DNA of 64,000 nucleotides from the NCBI GenBank assembly GCA_946406355.1, contig CAMJKI010000002.1, forward strand, positions 16,970-80,969, read 5' to 3'. This DNA comes from an uncultured Bacteroidales bacterium. GTDB lineage: Bacteria; Bacteroidota; Bacteroidia; Bacteroidales; UBA932. Below, piece after piece: positions 21,101 through 30,626 of this stretch (position 1 is its first letter; every line of letters starts with the position of its first letter). The translations under genes were made by a program, and so were the position numbers. The notes beneath the pieces were generated by a model. It worked only from the letters and a program-made list of their open reading frames with translations, was not told the DNA's origin and did not search any database.

Positions 21101-21203
21101 GCGGGCCCGCCTCCTGCATATACTGGCTGTTTTCAGTCTGCGCAAATAATGATAAACAACCAATAATAGATAATAATATTACTGATACCCATCTGTATTT
21201 CAT
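18153..21203 (-). CDS. TonB-dependent receptor with long N-terminal extension and carboxypeptidase-regulatory-like domain
   Basis: VSGRVSDLETGDPLYGAVIFDDQTSTYARSDANGYYSIILPSG; plug LPGVKTVGEASGGFNVRGGSQDQNLILFNGNTIYNPSHLFGIFSAFNPDIIEDVELYKSSIPAQYGGRISSVLAVKSK; signal peptide at MKYRWVSVILLSIIGCLSLFAQ. Confidence 0.92.
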   Translation of the reverse strand: MKYRWVSVILLSIIGCLSLFAQTENSQYMQEAGPLSTLYRGKLPVQYPYQYNGTYYLEGKQFQRGSVYYNGKLYENVLVNLDASKQELQVKVSENVSGVVLFREWVNYFTMGEHLFLNLQYLEYSDAPEGYFELVKDGKVPLFRQVKKVFTSRVGNHNGQDIGYYDPDYNYSLTNFFSKQEKYYGIVDGKVVKLGKSAYRRILNDSSSYNSILADKLGFWKGKDTPASVVVVNERPEGLGLPEGYFSNVDKQTENTGSNTNINVSYRNKTYVVGSGKGGEKVKVSGRVSDLETGDPLYGAVIFDDQTSTYARSDANGYYSIILPSGDNVMHFSYEAKEDMDIRVDLRSDGSLNIELPDKVELLKASVVSAQSMANHRTTTMGVEKVNIRTMNKIPSAFGEGDILKAVLTLPGVKTVGEASGGFNVRGGSQDQNLILFNGNTIYNPSHLFGIFSAFNPDIIEDVELYKSSIPAQYGGRISSVLAVKSKEGNTDKVQGSLGIGLLTSRLHLEGPLGSKKTSFIIGARTTYSDWLLKLLPKDSYYSGGSAGFTDVNAGITHNFNSENSLQLNGYFATDRFAFNGDTTFRYTNINASAAFRHKEADGKAFSVTVGYDQYGNRTGIHSWEEGAFDLDTYIRQAFLRSHFAAPLNNHLLEYGLDVVGYAMEPGIMLPYGERSGIQARSLQREFAIEPAFYVSDTWQVQEKLSLEGGLRLSSFLFLNPSKFYLGPEVRLSARYSPQPNLSFKAGLNTMRQYIHLISNTSSVSPMDTWKLSDSSIAPTTGWQAAAGVYWTHMGSGIDFSVEGYYKQMSNALDYKPGATLSMNENLADDLLPVYGRAYGVEAMIKKTTGKLTGWLSYCYSRSRYKVMEDRGYETLSGGDWYNAPYDKPHEVKLVANWAITHRYSVSVNMDYSTGRPVTVPVGKYQLGGAYRLAYSERNGYRIPDYFRLDLAFNIDPGHKKTNWIHTTFTIGVYNVTGRKNPYSVFFKADSNGSVKGYMLSVFATQIPYVNINILF

Positions 21204-21270
21204 GATACAAAAGTATATAAAAAAAGGTTCCACCCAAAGGATGGAACCTAATTTTAAAAGAAATTTAATA

Positions 21271-22014
21271 TTACTCGCTGAAACGGGCTTTCAGATATTC
21301 GCGGTTCAGGCGGGCAATATGGTCGATGGTAACATGCTTGGGGCACTCCATCTCGCAAGCGCGGGTGTTGGTGCAGTTACCAAAGCCCAGTTCGTCCATC
21401 TTGGCCACCATGGCACGGGCGCGGCGGGCAGCTTCCGGCTTACCCTGAGGCAGCAGCGCCAGGGAACTTACACGGGCAGCCACAAACAGCATGGCCGATC
21501 CATTCTTACAGGTAGCCACACAGGCACCGCAACCTACGCAGGCGGCTGCATCCATGGACAGTTCGGCATCGTCGTGCGGAATCAGCTGAGTATTACCGTC
21601 CTGGGCACTGCCGGCACGTACGGTGATAAAACCGCCGGCCTGCATTATCTTGTCGAAGGCACTACGGTCTACCACCAGATCCTTGATGACAGGGAAAGCG
21701 CCGCTGCGCCAAGGCTCCACGGTAATGGTTGCACCGGGTTTGAAGTGACGCATGAACAGCTGGCAGGTAGTAACCTGGTCGTCCGGACCATGAGCGCGAC
21801 CGTCAATATACAGCGAGCAGGCACCGCAGATGCCCTCACGGCAGTCGTGGTCGAAGGCAATGGGTTCCACACCCTTGCGAATGAGCTGATCATTAAGGAT
21901 ATCCAGCATTTCGAGGAACGATGCATCTTCCTCCACATCCGTAACGTGGTAGGTCTCGAAATGGCCTTTTGCTTTAGCGTTCTTCTGACGCCATACTTTC
22001 ACATTATATTCCAT
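21271..22014 (-). CDS. sdhB: Succinate dehydrogenase/fumarate reductase iron-sulfur subunit
   Basis: [27 protein letters not shown] and [19 protein letters not shown], plus C-terminal [15 protein letters not shown] Fe-S ligands. Confidence 0.96.
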   Translation of the reverse strand: MEYNVKVWRQKNAKAKGHFETYHVTDVEEDASFLEMLDILNDQLIRKGVEPIAFDHDCREGICGACSLYIDGRAHGPDDQVTTCQLFMRHFKPGATITVEPWRSGAFPVIKDLVVDRSAFDKIMQAGGFITVRAGSAQDGNTQLIPHDDAELSMDAAACVGCGACVATCKNGSAMLFVAARVSSLALLPQGKPEAARRARAMVAKMDELGFGNCTNTRACEMECPKHVTIDHIARLNREYLKARFSE

Positions 22015-22022
22015 AATCGGGA

Positions 22023-23972
22023 TTAGTCTTTATAGTTACGGGTTGCTATCTTAATATTCTCATACTTAAGCGGTTCCTTGTGCAGTTCAGGCTCCTTGCC
22101 CTCACCCTTGTATTCCCAGGCGCCCACATACATGAAGTTTTCGTCGTCACGCTTGGTTTCGCCTTCCTCGGTTTGCATCTCCTCGCGGAAATGGCCGCCG
22201 CAGGATTCCTTGCGGTTAAGGGCGTCGCGGGCCATCAGTTCACCAATATCAAAGAAATCTGCCAAACGCAGGGCTTTCTCCAGTTCCTGGTTGAATTCCT
22301 CATTGGTACCGGGCACACGCACGGTTTTCCAGAATTCTTCGCGCAGGGCTTTGATTTCTTCAATACCCTTCTTAAGACCTGCCTCGTTACGGGCCATACC
22401 CACATACTCCCACATAATGTGGCCGAGTTTCTTGTGCAGGCTGTCCACGGTTTCCGTTCCCTTTACGGCAAAGAGTTTGGTAATACGCTCCTTCACTGCT
22501 TTTTCGGCCTCTTCAAATTCGGGAGCATTAGTGTCCGTCTTAGGCTCGGCAAACTTATGCGAAAGGTAATCGCCAATGGTGTAAGGCAGAATGAAATAGC
22601 CGTCGGCCAGACCCTGCATGAGGGCCGATGCGCCCAGACGGTTTCCGCCGTGGTCGGAGAAGTTGGCTTCGCCGATGGCGTACAGGCCAGGGATGGTGGT
22701 CTGCAGGTCGTAGTCTACCCAGAGGCCGCCCATGGTGTAGTGGATGGCCGGATAAATCATCATCGGCTCTTCCCAAGGAGAAGAAGAAGTGATCTTCTCA
22801 TACATGTCGAAGAGGTTGCCGTAGCGCTCCTGCACCCGCTGGTGACCCAGACGCTTGATGGCATCGGCAAAGTCCAGGAACACGGCCAGACCCGTTTCGT
22901 TTACGCCGAAGCCTGCATCGCAGCGCTCCTTGGCGGCACGGGAAGCCACGTCACGGGGAACCAGGTTGCCGAAGGCCGGATAACGGCGCTCCAGATAGTA
23001 ATCACGATCCTCATCCGGAATCTGGGAAGGTTTTATTTCGTGCTTGCGCAACTTCATCACATCCTCCATCTTCTTGGGCACCCAGATGCGGCCGTCGTTA
23101 CGCAGACTCTCAGACATCAGCGTAAGTTTGCACTGCTGGTCTCCGTGAACCGGAATACAGGTGGGGTGAATCTGGGCAAAGCAGGGATTGGCAAAGAAAG
23201 CGCCCTTGCGGTAGGCCTGCATGGCGGCCGATCCGTTGGAATTCATGGCGTTGGTAGAAAGGAAATAGGTATTTCCATAACCGCCGGTAGCCAGAACCAC
23301 GGCATGGGCGCCGAAGCGCTCAATTTCACCGGTTACCAGGTTACGGGCAATGATACCCTTGGCCTGACCGTTGATGATAACCAGATCCAGCATCTCGTGC
23401 CGGGGATAGCTCTTTACGGTGCCGGCGGCAATTTCCTTGTTCAGGGAAGCGTATGCACCCAGCAGCAGCTGCTGACCGGTTTGTCCGCGGGCATAGAAAG
23501 TACGGCTTACCTGCACACCGCCGAAGGAACGGTTGGCCAGATAGCCGCCGTATTCACGGGCAAAAGGAACGCCCTGTGCCACACACTGGTCGATGATGGC
23601 GGCACTAACCTCGGCCAGACGATAAACGTTGGCTTCGCGGGAACGATAGTCACCACCTTTGATGGTGTCGTAGAACAGACGGTAGATGGAGTCGTTGTCG
23701 TTCTGATAGTTCTTGGCAGCATTGATACCACCCTGGGCGGCGATGGAATGCGCCCGGCGGGGAGAGTCGCTGATGCAGAAAATCTTGACGTTATATCCCA
23801 GCTCGCCCAGAGAGGCAGCTGCGGAAGCTCCGCCAAGACCGGTACCTACCACAATCACTTCCAGTTTCCGCTTGTTGTTGGGAGAAACAATCCGGATTTC
23901 GGCTTTACGCTTGGACCATTTTTCGGCAAGAGGTCCTTCCGGAATCTTGGAAATAAGTTTAGAATCGGCCAT
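22023..23972 (-). CDS. sdhA: Succinate dehydrogenase/fumarate reductase flavoprotein subunit
   Basis: [114 protein letters not shown]. Confidence 0.97.
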   Translation of the reverse strand: MADSKLISKIPEGPLAEKWSKRKAEIRIVSPNNKRKLEVIVVGTGLGGASAAASLGELGYNVKIFCISDSPRRAHSIAAQGGINAAKNYQNDNDSIYRLFYDTIKGGDYRSREANVYRLAEVSAAIIDQCVAQGVPFAREYGGYLANRSFGGVQVSRTFYARGQTGQQLLLGAYASLNKEIAAGTVKSYPRHEMLDLVIINGQAKGIIARNLVTGEIERFGAHAVVLATGGYGNTYFLSTNAMNSNGSAAMQAYRKGAFFANPCFAQIHPTCIPVHGDQQCKLTLMSESLRNDGRIWVPKKMEDVMKLRKHEIKPSQIPDEDRDYYLERRYPAFGNLVPRDVASRAAKERCDAGFGVNETGLAVFLDFADAIKRLGHQRVQERYGNLFDMYEKITSSSPWEEPMMIYPAIHYTMGGLWVDYDLQTTIPGLYAIGEANFSDHGGNRLGASALMQGLADGYFILPYTIGDYLSHKFAEPKTDTNAPEFEEAEKAVKERITKLFAVKGTETVDSLHKKLGHIMWEYVGMARNEAGLKKGIEEIKALREEFWKTVRVPGTNEEFNQELEKALRLADFFDIGELMARDALNRKESCGGHFREEMQTEEGETKRDDENFMYVGAWEYKGEGKEPELHKEPLKYENIKIATRNYKD

Positions 23973-24000
23973 ATAATTAATAAATTGTGTTTCTATTTGA

Positions 24001-24008
24001 CAAAAATA
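24001..24008 (-). promoter_or_regulatory. sdhA -7 box
   Basis: CAAAAATA = TATTTTTG on the - strand, about 28 bp upstream of the sdhA start. Confidence 0.5.
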
Positions 24009-24050
24009 AGCATTTTTCGTGAATAAATTATGAAAAATGAGGACTATTCC

Positions 24051-25088
24051 TTAAAATAGCGTATTGTCTTCGGGATTATACTTACGCTGCACAAGATAGG
24101 ATTCCAGTCCCAAATGCTTATATGCCAGTTCGGTTGCCACCCGGCCCCGTTGCGTACGGATTATAAATCCTTCCTTTATGAGGAAAGGTTCATACACCTC
24201 TTCCAGGGTTCCACTGTCTTCACTTACAGAAGTAGCCAGCGTGCCGATGCCCACCGGACCTCCCTTGAAGTTGACGATGAGCGTCCTGAGTATCTTATTG
24301 TCTATACCGTCCAGTCCCCGCTTGTCTATCTTGAGTTTGTTAAGGGCAAAACGCGTGATTTCCAGGTTGATGCGTCCGTCTCCCAGCACCTGGGCAAAAT
24401 CCCGTACCCGCCTTAGCAGCGCATTGGCTATACGCGCAGTACCCCTGCTCCTGAGAGCAATTTCCATAGCCGCATCCTCATCAATATCCAAAGCCAGTAT
24501 CTTGGCACTGCGTATTACAATATTCTTCAAATCGTTAACATCGTAATACTCCAAGGCACAGGTAATTCCAAAACGGGCCCTGAGCGGGGCAGTTAATAAT
24601 CCGCTACGGGTAGTTGCACCCACCAGGGTAAAGGGATTCAAGGCAATTCTCACCGACCTGGCTCCCGGCCCCTTGTCTATCATGATATCTATCACATAGT
24701 CCTCCATGGCCGAGTACAGGTACTCTTCCACTTCCGGAGAAAGCCGATGGATTTCGTCTATAAAAAGAACGTCTCCCGTTTCCAGCGAGGTGAGCAGTCC
24801 GGCCAGATCGCCCGGTTTATCCAGCACCGGCCCGGAAGTCACCTTCATTTTTACCCCCATCTCGTTGGCAATAATATGAGCCAGGGTGGTTTTACCCAGT
24901 CCGGGAGGCCCGTGGAACAGCACATGATCCAAAGCTTCCTTCCTGAGTTTGGCGGCCTTAATATATATCCTCAGGTTGGATACAATTTCACTCTGTCCGG
25001 TGAAGTCGTCCAGTTCCTGCGGCCTTATTATTCCGTCAAATTCACTATCTTTGCGGTCTACTGTGCTATGTGGGTCGAATTCGTTCAT
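24051..25088 (-). CDS. ruvB: Holliday junction DNA helicase RuvB
   Basis: [78 protein letters not shown]. Confidence 0.98.
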   Translation of the reverse strand: MNEFDPHSTVDRKDSEFDGIIRPQELDDFTGQSEIVSNLRIYIKAAKLRKEALDHVLFHGPPGLGKTTLAHIIANEMGVKMKVTSGPVLDKPGDLAGLLTSLETGDVLFIDEIHRLSPEVEEYLYSAMEDYVIDIMIDKGPGARSVRIALNPFTLVGATTRSGLLTAPLRARFGITCALEYYDVNDLKNIVIRSAKILALDIDEDAAMEIALRSRGTARIANALLRRVRDFAQVLGDGRINLEITRFALNKLKIDKRGLDGIDNKILRTLIVNFKGGPVGIGTLATSVSEDSGTLEEVYEPFLIKEGFIIRTQRGRVATELAYKHLGLESYLVQRKYNPEDNTLF

Positions 25089-25112
25089 AAAATCAGCGAT
25101 TCAATTCAAGTA

Positions 25113-25120
25113 CAAATATA
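25113..25120 (-). promoter_or_regulatory. ruvB -7 box
   Basis: CAAATATA = TATATTTG on the - strand, 24 bp upstream of the ruvB ATG. Confidence 0.5.
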
Positions 25121-25356
25121 GTCTTTTTATTTTTAAGATTGTTGTTTTTAATAATACGGTTAATAAGTTGATAACTTATATTAATTAATTGAAAATCTTT
25201 TAATTATATATAGTAAAAGTTTGTTGAAAACATAGAAATTCCGGGTTGATAAACTATGAATAACCGGTCAGGCTAAAACTGTTCTAATTATCAACACACT
25301 TATAAACAGGGTTATCAACAGGTTATCAACCGGCAAAAATGGGAAAATGTTGATAA
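25121..25356. other. Candidate oriC: AT-rich stretch plus DnaA-box-like TTATCAACA cluster
   Basis: Boxes at 25166-25174 (rc TTATCAACT), 25222-25230 (rc TTTTCAACA), 25244-25252 (rc TTATCAACC), 25288-25296 TTATCAACA, 25300-25308 TTATAAACA, 25312-25320 TTATCAACA, 25323-25331 TTATCAACC, 25348-25356 (rc TTATCAACA); AT-rich run across 25121-25225; flanked by divergent genes. Confidence 0.6.
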
Positions 25357-28300
25357 GTGAAAAATCAACTGAACTGCTAAGGAAGCAAATCCAATCATCG
25401 GAGGAATGCTTCTGCAGCGGGCTTTTTTTATCGGCCCGCTGGTTTGTGTTTTCCCAGATTGCCAGGGATAATATCCATCTGGTAGTGCTTCCTACCAGGG
25501 AAACAGCGGAATATTGCGCTGCCGATTTATATAATCTGATAGAAGGGGACCGTATTTTCTTCCTGCCCGAGTCGGGAAAAGGCGTGGAAAGAAGCAATTA
25601 CAAGTCTTCCCTGGGCGTGCAGCGTACCGCCGCCATAGGAAAGTTGCTTCAGAAGCAGGAAGATTTATTGGTATTGGTAACTTATCCGTCGGCCCTGGAA
25701 GAATACGTTCCGGCTCCGGAAGCACTTAAGGATGCTTTATTTACCATCAGGCCCGGAGACCGGCTTCCCTACGCAGAACTTACGGAAAAACTCATTACGG
25801 AAAACTTCGAGAAGGTAGATTTTGTTTCCATACCCGGGCAGTTTTCCGTGCGGGGTGCCGTAATAGATATCTTCTCCTATTCAACGGATAAACCCTATCG
25901 GCTTTCCTTCTTCGGCAACGAAGTAGAAAAGATCCATCTCTTCGACTGCAATACCCAGCTTTCCATAGAAACGGTGGAGCAGGCCGATATTTATCCGGAC
26001 ATTGCATCCAGGGAAACAACTGAAACAGAAGGAGTAAGCCTGGTAAGCCTTTTACCGGCCAATACGCTGGTGTGGCTGGATTCATCGGATATGTATAAGG
26101 GGAGCGCCTTCTTTGACGAACTGCTTTCCAGAAGGCATGTGTATCTGGATATACCCTTAAACAAAGCCGATGTAAAAGCCGTTCCCTTTTCCATAGCGCC
26201 GCAACCCGTTTTCAACAAAAACTTCGAACTCCTCATTTCCGACATTAAGGAAAAAAAGGAGGATAATTACCAGGTTTTCATTTACGGGGAAAAGGAAAGC
26301 CAGCTGGAGCGTCTCCGTTCCATCATGCTGCAGGACCAGCATGCCCTGATACCGGAGTTCGTAAAGGGAAAGAATATTCATTCCGGCTTTATAGACAAAG
26401 ACAGCAAAATCTGCTGCTATACCGACCATGAGATATTCGACCGTTTCCACCGGGTTAGGATGCGCCGTACGGTGGATAAGTCGGAACAACTCACTTTGAA
26501 TGAGCTGAGCGCCTTTAATTTAGGTGATTACATTGTACATATCGATCATGGTATAGGAGTTTTCGGCGGCCTGGTTAAAATGAAGGACGACCATGGCCGG
26601 GTGCACGAGGTTGTTAAGCTGATGTATAACGGCGGAGACGTAGTGTTTGTTTCCGTCCATTCCCTGCATAAAATTTCCCGCTTCCGTTCCAAGGACGGCG
26701 AGCAGCCCCGCATCAACAAGTTGGGATCCAAGACCTGGGGTGCCATGAAGACGGCAGCCAAGTCCCGGATGAAGGATATAGCCAAGGATCTCATACAATT
26801 ATATGCCCGCCGACGCGCATCCAAAGGCTTTGCTTTCTCGGCCGATACCTACCTGCAGGAAGAGCTGGAATCGTCCTTTATGTACGAGGATACGCCCGAT
26901 CAGGAAAAGGCCACCAGGGCGGTAAAGCAGGATATGGAAGATACCTGCCCCATGGACCGGCTCATTTGCGGCGATGTGGGCTTCGGTAAAACGGAAGTGG
27001 CCATCCGGGCCGCTTTCAAGGCCGTTTCCGATTCCAAGCAGGTGGCAGTACTGGTACCTACCACCATCCTTTCCCTGCAACATTACGAAACCTTCAAGTC
27101 CCGCCTGCAGAATTTTCCCTGCACCGTAGAATATGTAAGCCGATTAAAGACGGCCAAACAGATTACCGACATCAAGAAACGCCTGAAGGAAGGGAGTATA
27201 GACATCCTCATCGGCACGCATAAAATTCTGGGCGCCGGCTTTGAATTCAAAGATCTGGGACTTCTGGTCATTGACGAAGAGCAGAAATTCGGCGTATCGG
27301 CCAAGGAAAAACTGCGGCAGATGAAAAATGCCGTGGATACCCTTACCCTTACAGCTACCCCCATTCCCCGTACCCTGCAGTTCTCCTTGTTGGGAGCACG
27401 GGATCTATCAATTATTAATACACCTCCGCCCAACCGTATTCCCATCCAGACCGAGATTATCCTTTTCAACGAAGAGGAAATCAAGAGCATCATCAGTTAT
27501 GAACTCAACCGGGGCGGACAAATCTTCTTCCTGCACAACAAAGTGGAGGAACTGCCTGCCATTCACGACATTCTGCACCGTCTGGTGCCGGATATGAAAA
27601 TATGCATAGCCCACGGGCAAATGGAGTCACACGACCTGGAAGACCGGATGCTGGCCTTCATGCGGGGCGACTACGACTTGCTGCTGTGCACCACCATCAT
27701 CGAAAACGGCCTGGATATTCCCAACGCCAACACCATCCTGGTGAACCAGGCCCAGAATATCGGGCTCAGCGACCTGCATCAGCTCAGGGGCCGGGTGGGC
27801 CGCTCCAACAAGAAAGCCTTCTGCTACCTGATAGTGCCGCCGCTGGCCAGTATTACCGACGATGCCCGCCGCAGGCTCCGCGCCATTGAAGAATTCTCCG
27901 ACTTGGGAAGCGGCTTCAACATTGCCATGCAGGACCTGGATATCCGGGGCGCCGGCAACCTCCTGGGCGCCGAGCAAAGCGGTTTCATTGCCGATATGGG
28001 CTACGAAACCTATCAGAAGATTCTGTCCGAAGCCATGGAGGAACTGGGCGTGGAAACCGGTATCAGCGTAAGAAAGAACGAAGAACTGTATGTGGAAGAC
28101 TGCACCCTGGAAACCGACCAGCCGGCCCATATACCCGACGATTATATAGACATAACGGCCGAAAAGATAAGGATCTACAAGCAGCTGGATGCCCTCACCG
28201 ACGACCGCGAGATAGACCGCCTGGGCAAGCAGCTGGCCGACCGTTTCGGCCCGCTTCCCAAAGAGGTGGAAAACCTGCTCTATGTGGTTAAAATAAGGAA

Positions 28301-28541
28301 TTTGGGCGTAAAGATGGGATTCGAGAAGATTATCATCAAGAACGGCATGCAAATCATGTTCTTCGTTTCCAATCCCATGTCGGCCTACTACCGTTCCAGC
28401 CAGTTCGAAAAGATCCTCAAAAAGGTGGCGGACAATCCGTCCATGTACAAGTTCAACCAGGACGGCGGCAAACTCCGCACGGTATCCCGTGGCATTACCA
28501 GCCTGGAAGGAGCCCTCTACATTTTGAAAAAACTGCAATAA
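25347..28541 (+). CDS. mfd: Transcription-repair coupling factor Mfd
   Basis: CarD-like region FNLGDYIVHIDHGIGVFGGL, helicase motifs DRLICGDVGFGKTEVAIRAAFKA, VIDEEQKFGV, TLTATPIPRTLQFSLLGARDLSIINTPPPNR, QLRGRVGRS. Confidence 0.98.
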   Translation: MLISEKSTELLRKQIQSSEECFCSGLFLSARWFVFSQIARDNIHLVVLPTRETAEYCAADLYNLIEGDRIFFLPESGKGVERSNYKSSLGVQRTAAIGKLLQKQEDLLVLVTYPSALEEYVPAPEALKDALFTIRPGDRLPYAELTEKLITENFEKVDFVSIPGQFSVRGAVIDIFSYSTDKPYRLSFFGNEVEKIHLFDCNTQLSIETVEQADIYPDIASRETTETEGVSLVSLLPANTLVWLDSSDMYKGSAFFDELLSRRHVYLDIPLNKADVKAVPFSIAPQPVFNKNFELLISDIKEKKEDNYQVFIYGEKESQLERLRSIMLQDQHALIPEFVKGKNIHSGFIDKDSKICCYTDHEIFDRFHRVRMRRTVDKSEQLTLNELSAFNLGDYIVHIDHGIGVFGGLVKMKDDHGRVHEVVKLMYNGGDVVFVSVHSLHKISRFRSKDGEQPRINKLGSKTWGAMKTAAKSRMKDIAKDLIQLYARRRASKGFAFSADTYLQEELESSFMYEDTPDQEKATRAVKQDMEDTCPMDRLICGDVGFGKTEVAIRAAFKAVSDSKQVAVLVPTTILSLQHYETFKSRLQNFPCTVEYVSRLKTAKQITDIKKRLKEGSIDILIGTHKILGAGFEFKDLGLLVIDEEQKFGVSAKEKLRQMKNAVDTLTLTATPIPRTLQFSLLGARDLSIINTPPPNRIPIQTEIILFNEEEIKSIISYELNRGGQIFFLHNKVEELPAIHDILHRLVPDMKICIAHGQMESHDLEDRMLAFMRGDYDLLLCTTIIENGLDIPNANTILVNQAQNIGLSDLHQLRGRVGRSNKKAFCYLIVPPLASITDDARRRLRAIEEFSDLGSGFNIAMQDLDIRGAGNLLGAEQSGFIADMGYETYQKILSEAMEELGVETGISVRKNEELYVEDCTLETDQPAHIPDDYIDITAEKIRIYKQLDALTDDREIDRLGKQLADRFGPLPKEVENLLYVVKIRNLGVKMGFEKIIIKNGMQIMFFVSNPMSAYYRSSQFEKILKKVADNPSMYKFNQDGGKLRTVSRGITSLEGALYILKKLQ

Positions 28542-28545
28542 TAGT

Positions 28546-28553
28546 TAAATTTG
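28546..28553 (+). promoter_or_regulatory. -7 box upstream of coaX
   Basis: TAAATTTG 17 bp before the coaX ATG at 28570. Confidence 0.45.
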
Positions 28554-28569
28554 CAGGTTACCATAAACT

Positions 28570-29298
28570 ATGTCCAACTTAGTTGTAGAAATAGGAAATA
28601 CAGCGCTCAAGGCTGCCTGGAGCAGCCGGATGACGCTGGGAAAAACCTTCCGCTACCAGGGAGAGAAGGTGACAGATTTCATTTTGTCGCTAACTGCCCG
28701 TGAAAAGCCGGCGGTAATGGTGGTTTCCTCGGTATTTCCCCTTTCCGAAGCCGATATCCAGCGCCTTGCCCCGGAGTGCGGAAAACTGATAGTGTTGGAC
28801 AAAAACAACAGGGAATTCCTTTTGTCACAGGGGCTTCCCTCCTACTTGTCCTACGACCGCGCCGCTTCCGTGGTGGCTGTTCGCTATCTTTTCAAGGGCC
28901 GGGGATGCACCATTGTAGATTTTGGAACCACCCTTTCCATAGATTTCACTTCGGAAGAAGGCCTGTACCGCGGAGGAAATGTATCGCTGGGATGCCGTAC
29001 CCGTTTCAAGGCCCTCAGCCGATATTCCCGCGCCCTTCCGCTGGTGGATACGCCGGAAAATCCGGAGGTAATCGGCCTTTCCGAAACCGCCTCCCTGGAG
29101 AGCGGAGTGGTGTCGGGCATTATATTTGAAATTGAGGGCTACCTGGGCTTGAATCCCCAAAATATAGCCGTTTTCACGGGTGGAGACGCTAATTATTTTG
29201 CAAAACGGATGAAAAGTTCCATATTTGTAATTTGTAACCTCGTGTTGATGGGGTTGGCACTAATAGCTGACGAGTATGCTCAGAAGATGGAAAAATAG
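28570..29298 (+). CDS. coaX: Type III pantothenate kinase
   Basis: MSNLVVEIGNTALKAAW, YDRAASVVAVRYLFKGRGCTIVDFGTTLSIDFTSEEGLYRGGNVSLGCRTRFKAL. Confidence 0.94.
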   Translation: MSNLVVEIGNTALKAAWSSRMTLGKTFRYQGEKVTDFILSLTAREKPAVMVVSSVFPLSEADIQRLAPECGKLIVLDKNNREFLLSQGLPSYLSYDRAASVVAVRYLFKGRGCTIVDFGTTLSIDFTSEEGLYRGGNVSLGCRTRFKALSRYSRALPLVDTPENPEVIGLSETASLESGVVSGIIFEIEGYLGLNPQNIAVFTGGDANYFAKRMKSSIFVICNLVLMGLALIADEYAQKMEK

Positions 29299-30568
29299 GT
29301 TATTGGCAGTGATTATTCCCCTGATGGTTCCGTTTGTGGCTCAGGCCCAGACCGATGGAACCTACAGTGGTTTTTCCCCTTATTCCGTATATGGAATAGG
29401 GCAGATGCATCAGGGAGGCACCGCCTGGAACCGTGGAATGGGAGGAATCGGCATAGCTGCTCGTAACAGGCGTTTCATCAATATCTTGAATCCGGCATCG
29501 GTCACCGCCCGGGACACCTTGTCTTTTATGACCGATTTGGGCGTTACAACCAAATTCTCCCTTTTCATGCAAGACAGCAAAAAGGCGCCCAACGTTACAA
29601 TGAACATAGAGGATTTTGTAATGTCCTTCCCGCTGTGGAATCACACGGCCATGATGGTGGGCATTAATCCCCTCAGCGATGTAGGTTATAAGATAACCTC
29701 TTCCAAGATAGATCTTTACACAACGCAGAATACGTTCACCTCGGCCGGAAACGGTGGCATCTATCAGGTGTTCGCCGCTTTTGGCGGCACCCTGTGGAAC
29801 CGCCTTTCCCTGGGTGTACAGGGCATGTATGTCTTTGGAAACGTGAATAAATCGGCCACCCAAAGCTATGCCGATGAAACCTACCGCACCTATCACAGCG
29901 GCGATTCGCTGCAGGTGAACAACCTGGGTGTTAAATTCGGCCTGCAGTACGAACAGCCGCTCAGCACCACTTCTTTCCTTACGCTGGGCGCCACGTATAG
30001 GCTTTCCACCAGCATGAACGGACACCATATCCATTATCTGGAAGAAGGTTCGTACTACCGCGAAAGGAAGGAAACACTGCTTTCCAGCGCCGGCCTCCGT
30101 TTTGGCGACGAACTGGGCGTAGGCCTGTCGTACCGCAAGTCGGATACCTTCCTTATAGAAGCGGACTATACCCGTTCGGACTGGAGCCGATGCGGATTTG
30201 ATGCCGTTGCCGGCCTGTCCAATGTGGGAGACCGTACGTTTGCCGCATCTACCGCCCAGTCGTTCCGGCTGGGAGCGGAATGGACGCCCAACCGCAACGA
30301 TATCCGTTATTACCTCAAGCGTTGTACCTACCGGGTGGGCGCCTATTACGACCAGTCCTATTATACCGTTGACGGGCAGCATATAGATGCAGTGGGCATT
30401 ACCCTGGGCATGACGGCCCCCGTCTTCCGTTACTACAACGGTCTTTCCCTGGGCCTGGATTTCGGCCGCCGCGGCCTGGCTCCCGGACAGGTAAAAGAGT
30501 ATTTTGTGGGCATCAATGTGGGCTTCAACCTCTTTGATATCTGGTTCCAGAAACCCATGTACGATTAA
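29276..30568 (+). CDS. Outer-membrane beta-barrel protein, function unknown
   Basis: Signal peptide ...IIPLMVPFVAQAQTDGTYSGFSPYSVYGIGQ; alternating beta pattern; conserved coaX-lptC neighbourhood. Confidence 0.75.
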   Translation: MLRRWKNRLLAVIIPLMVPFVAQAQTDGTYSGFSPYSVYGIGQMHQGGTAWNRGMGGIGIAARNRRFINILNPASVTARDTLSFMTDLGVTTKFSLFMQDSKKAPNVTMNIEDFVMSFPLWNHTAMMVGINPLSDVGYKITSSKIDLYTTQNTFTSAGNGGIYQVFAAFGGTLWNRLSLGVQGMYVFGNVNKSATQSYADETYRTYHSGDSLQVNNLGVKFGLQYEQPLSTTSFLTLGATYRLSTSMNGHHIHYLEEGSYYRERKETLLSSAGLRFGDELGVGLSYRKSDTFLIEADYTRSDWSRCGFDAVAGLSNVGDRTFAASTAQSFRLGAEWTPNRNDIRYYLKRCTYRVGAYYDQSYYTVDGQHIDAVGITLGMTAPVFRYYNGLSLGLDFGRRGLAPGQVKEYFVGINVGFNLFDIWFQKPMYD

Positions 30569-30626
30569 TTTAGCACGATACTTGTAAATATTGGTCCCAA
30601 ACAGGAAACAAACAAAATCTAACGAT

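Noticed and set aside
25347-25356. The rightmost TTATCAACA copy as part of the mfd coding sequence only
   Set aside because: It overlaps the annotated mfd ATG, so it is weaker evidence alone. It is kept as part of the cluster because seven other copies lie outside the ORF.
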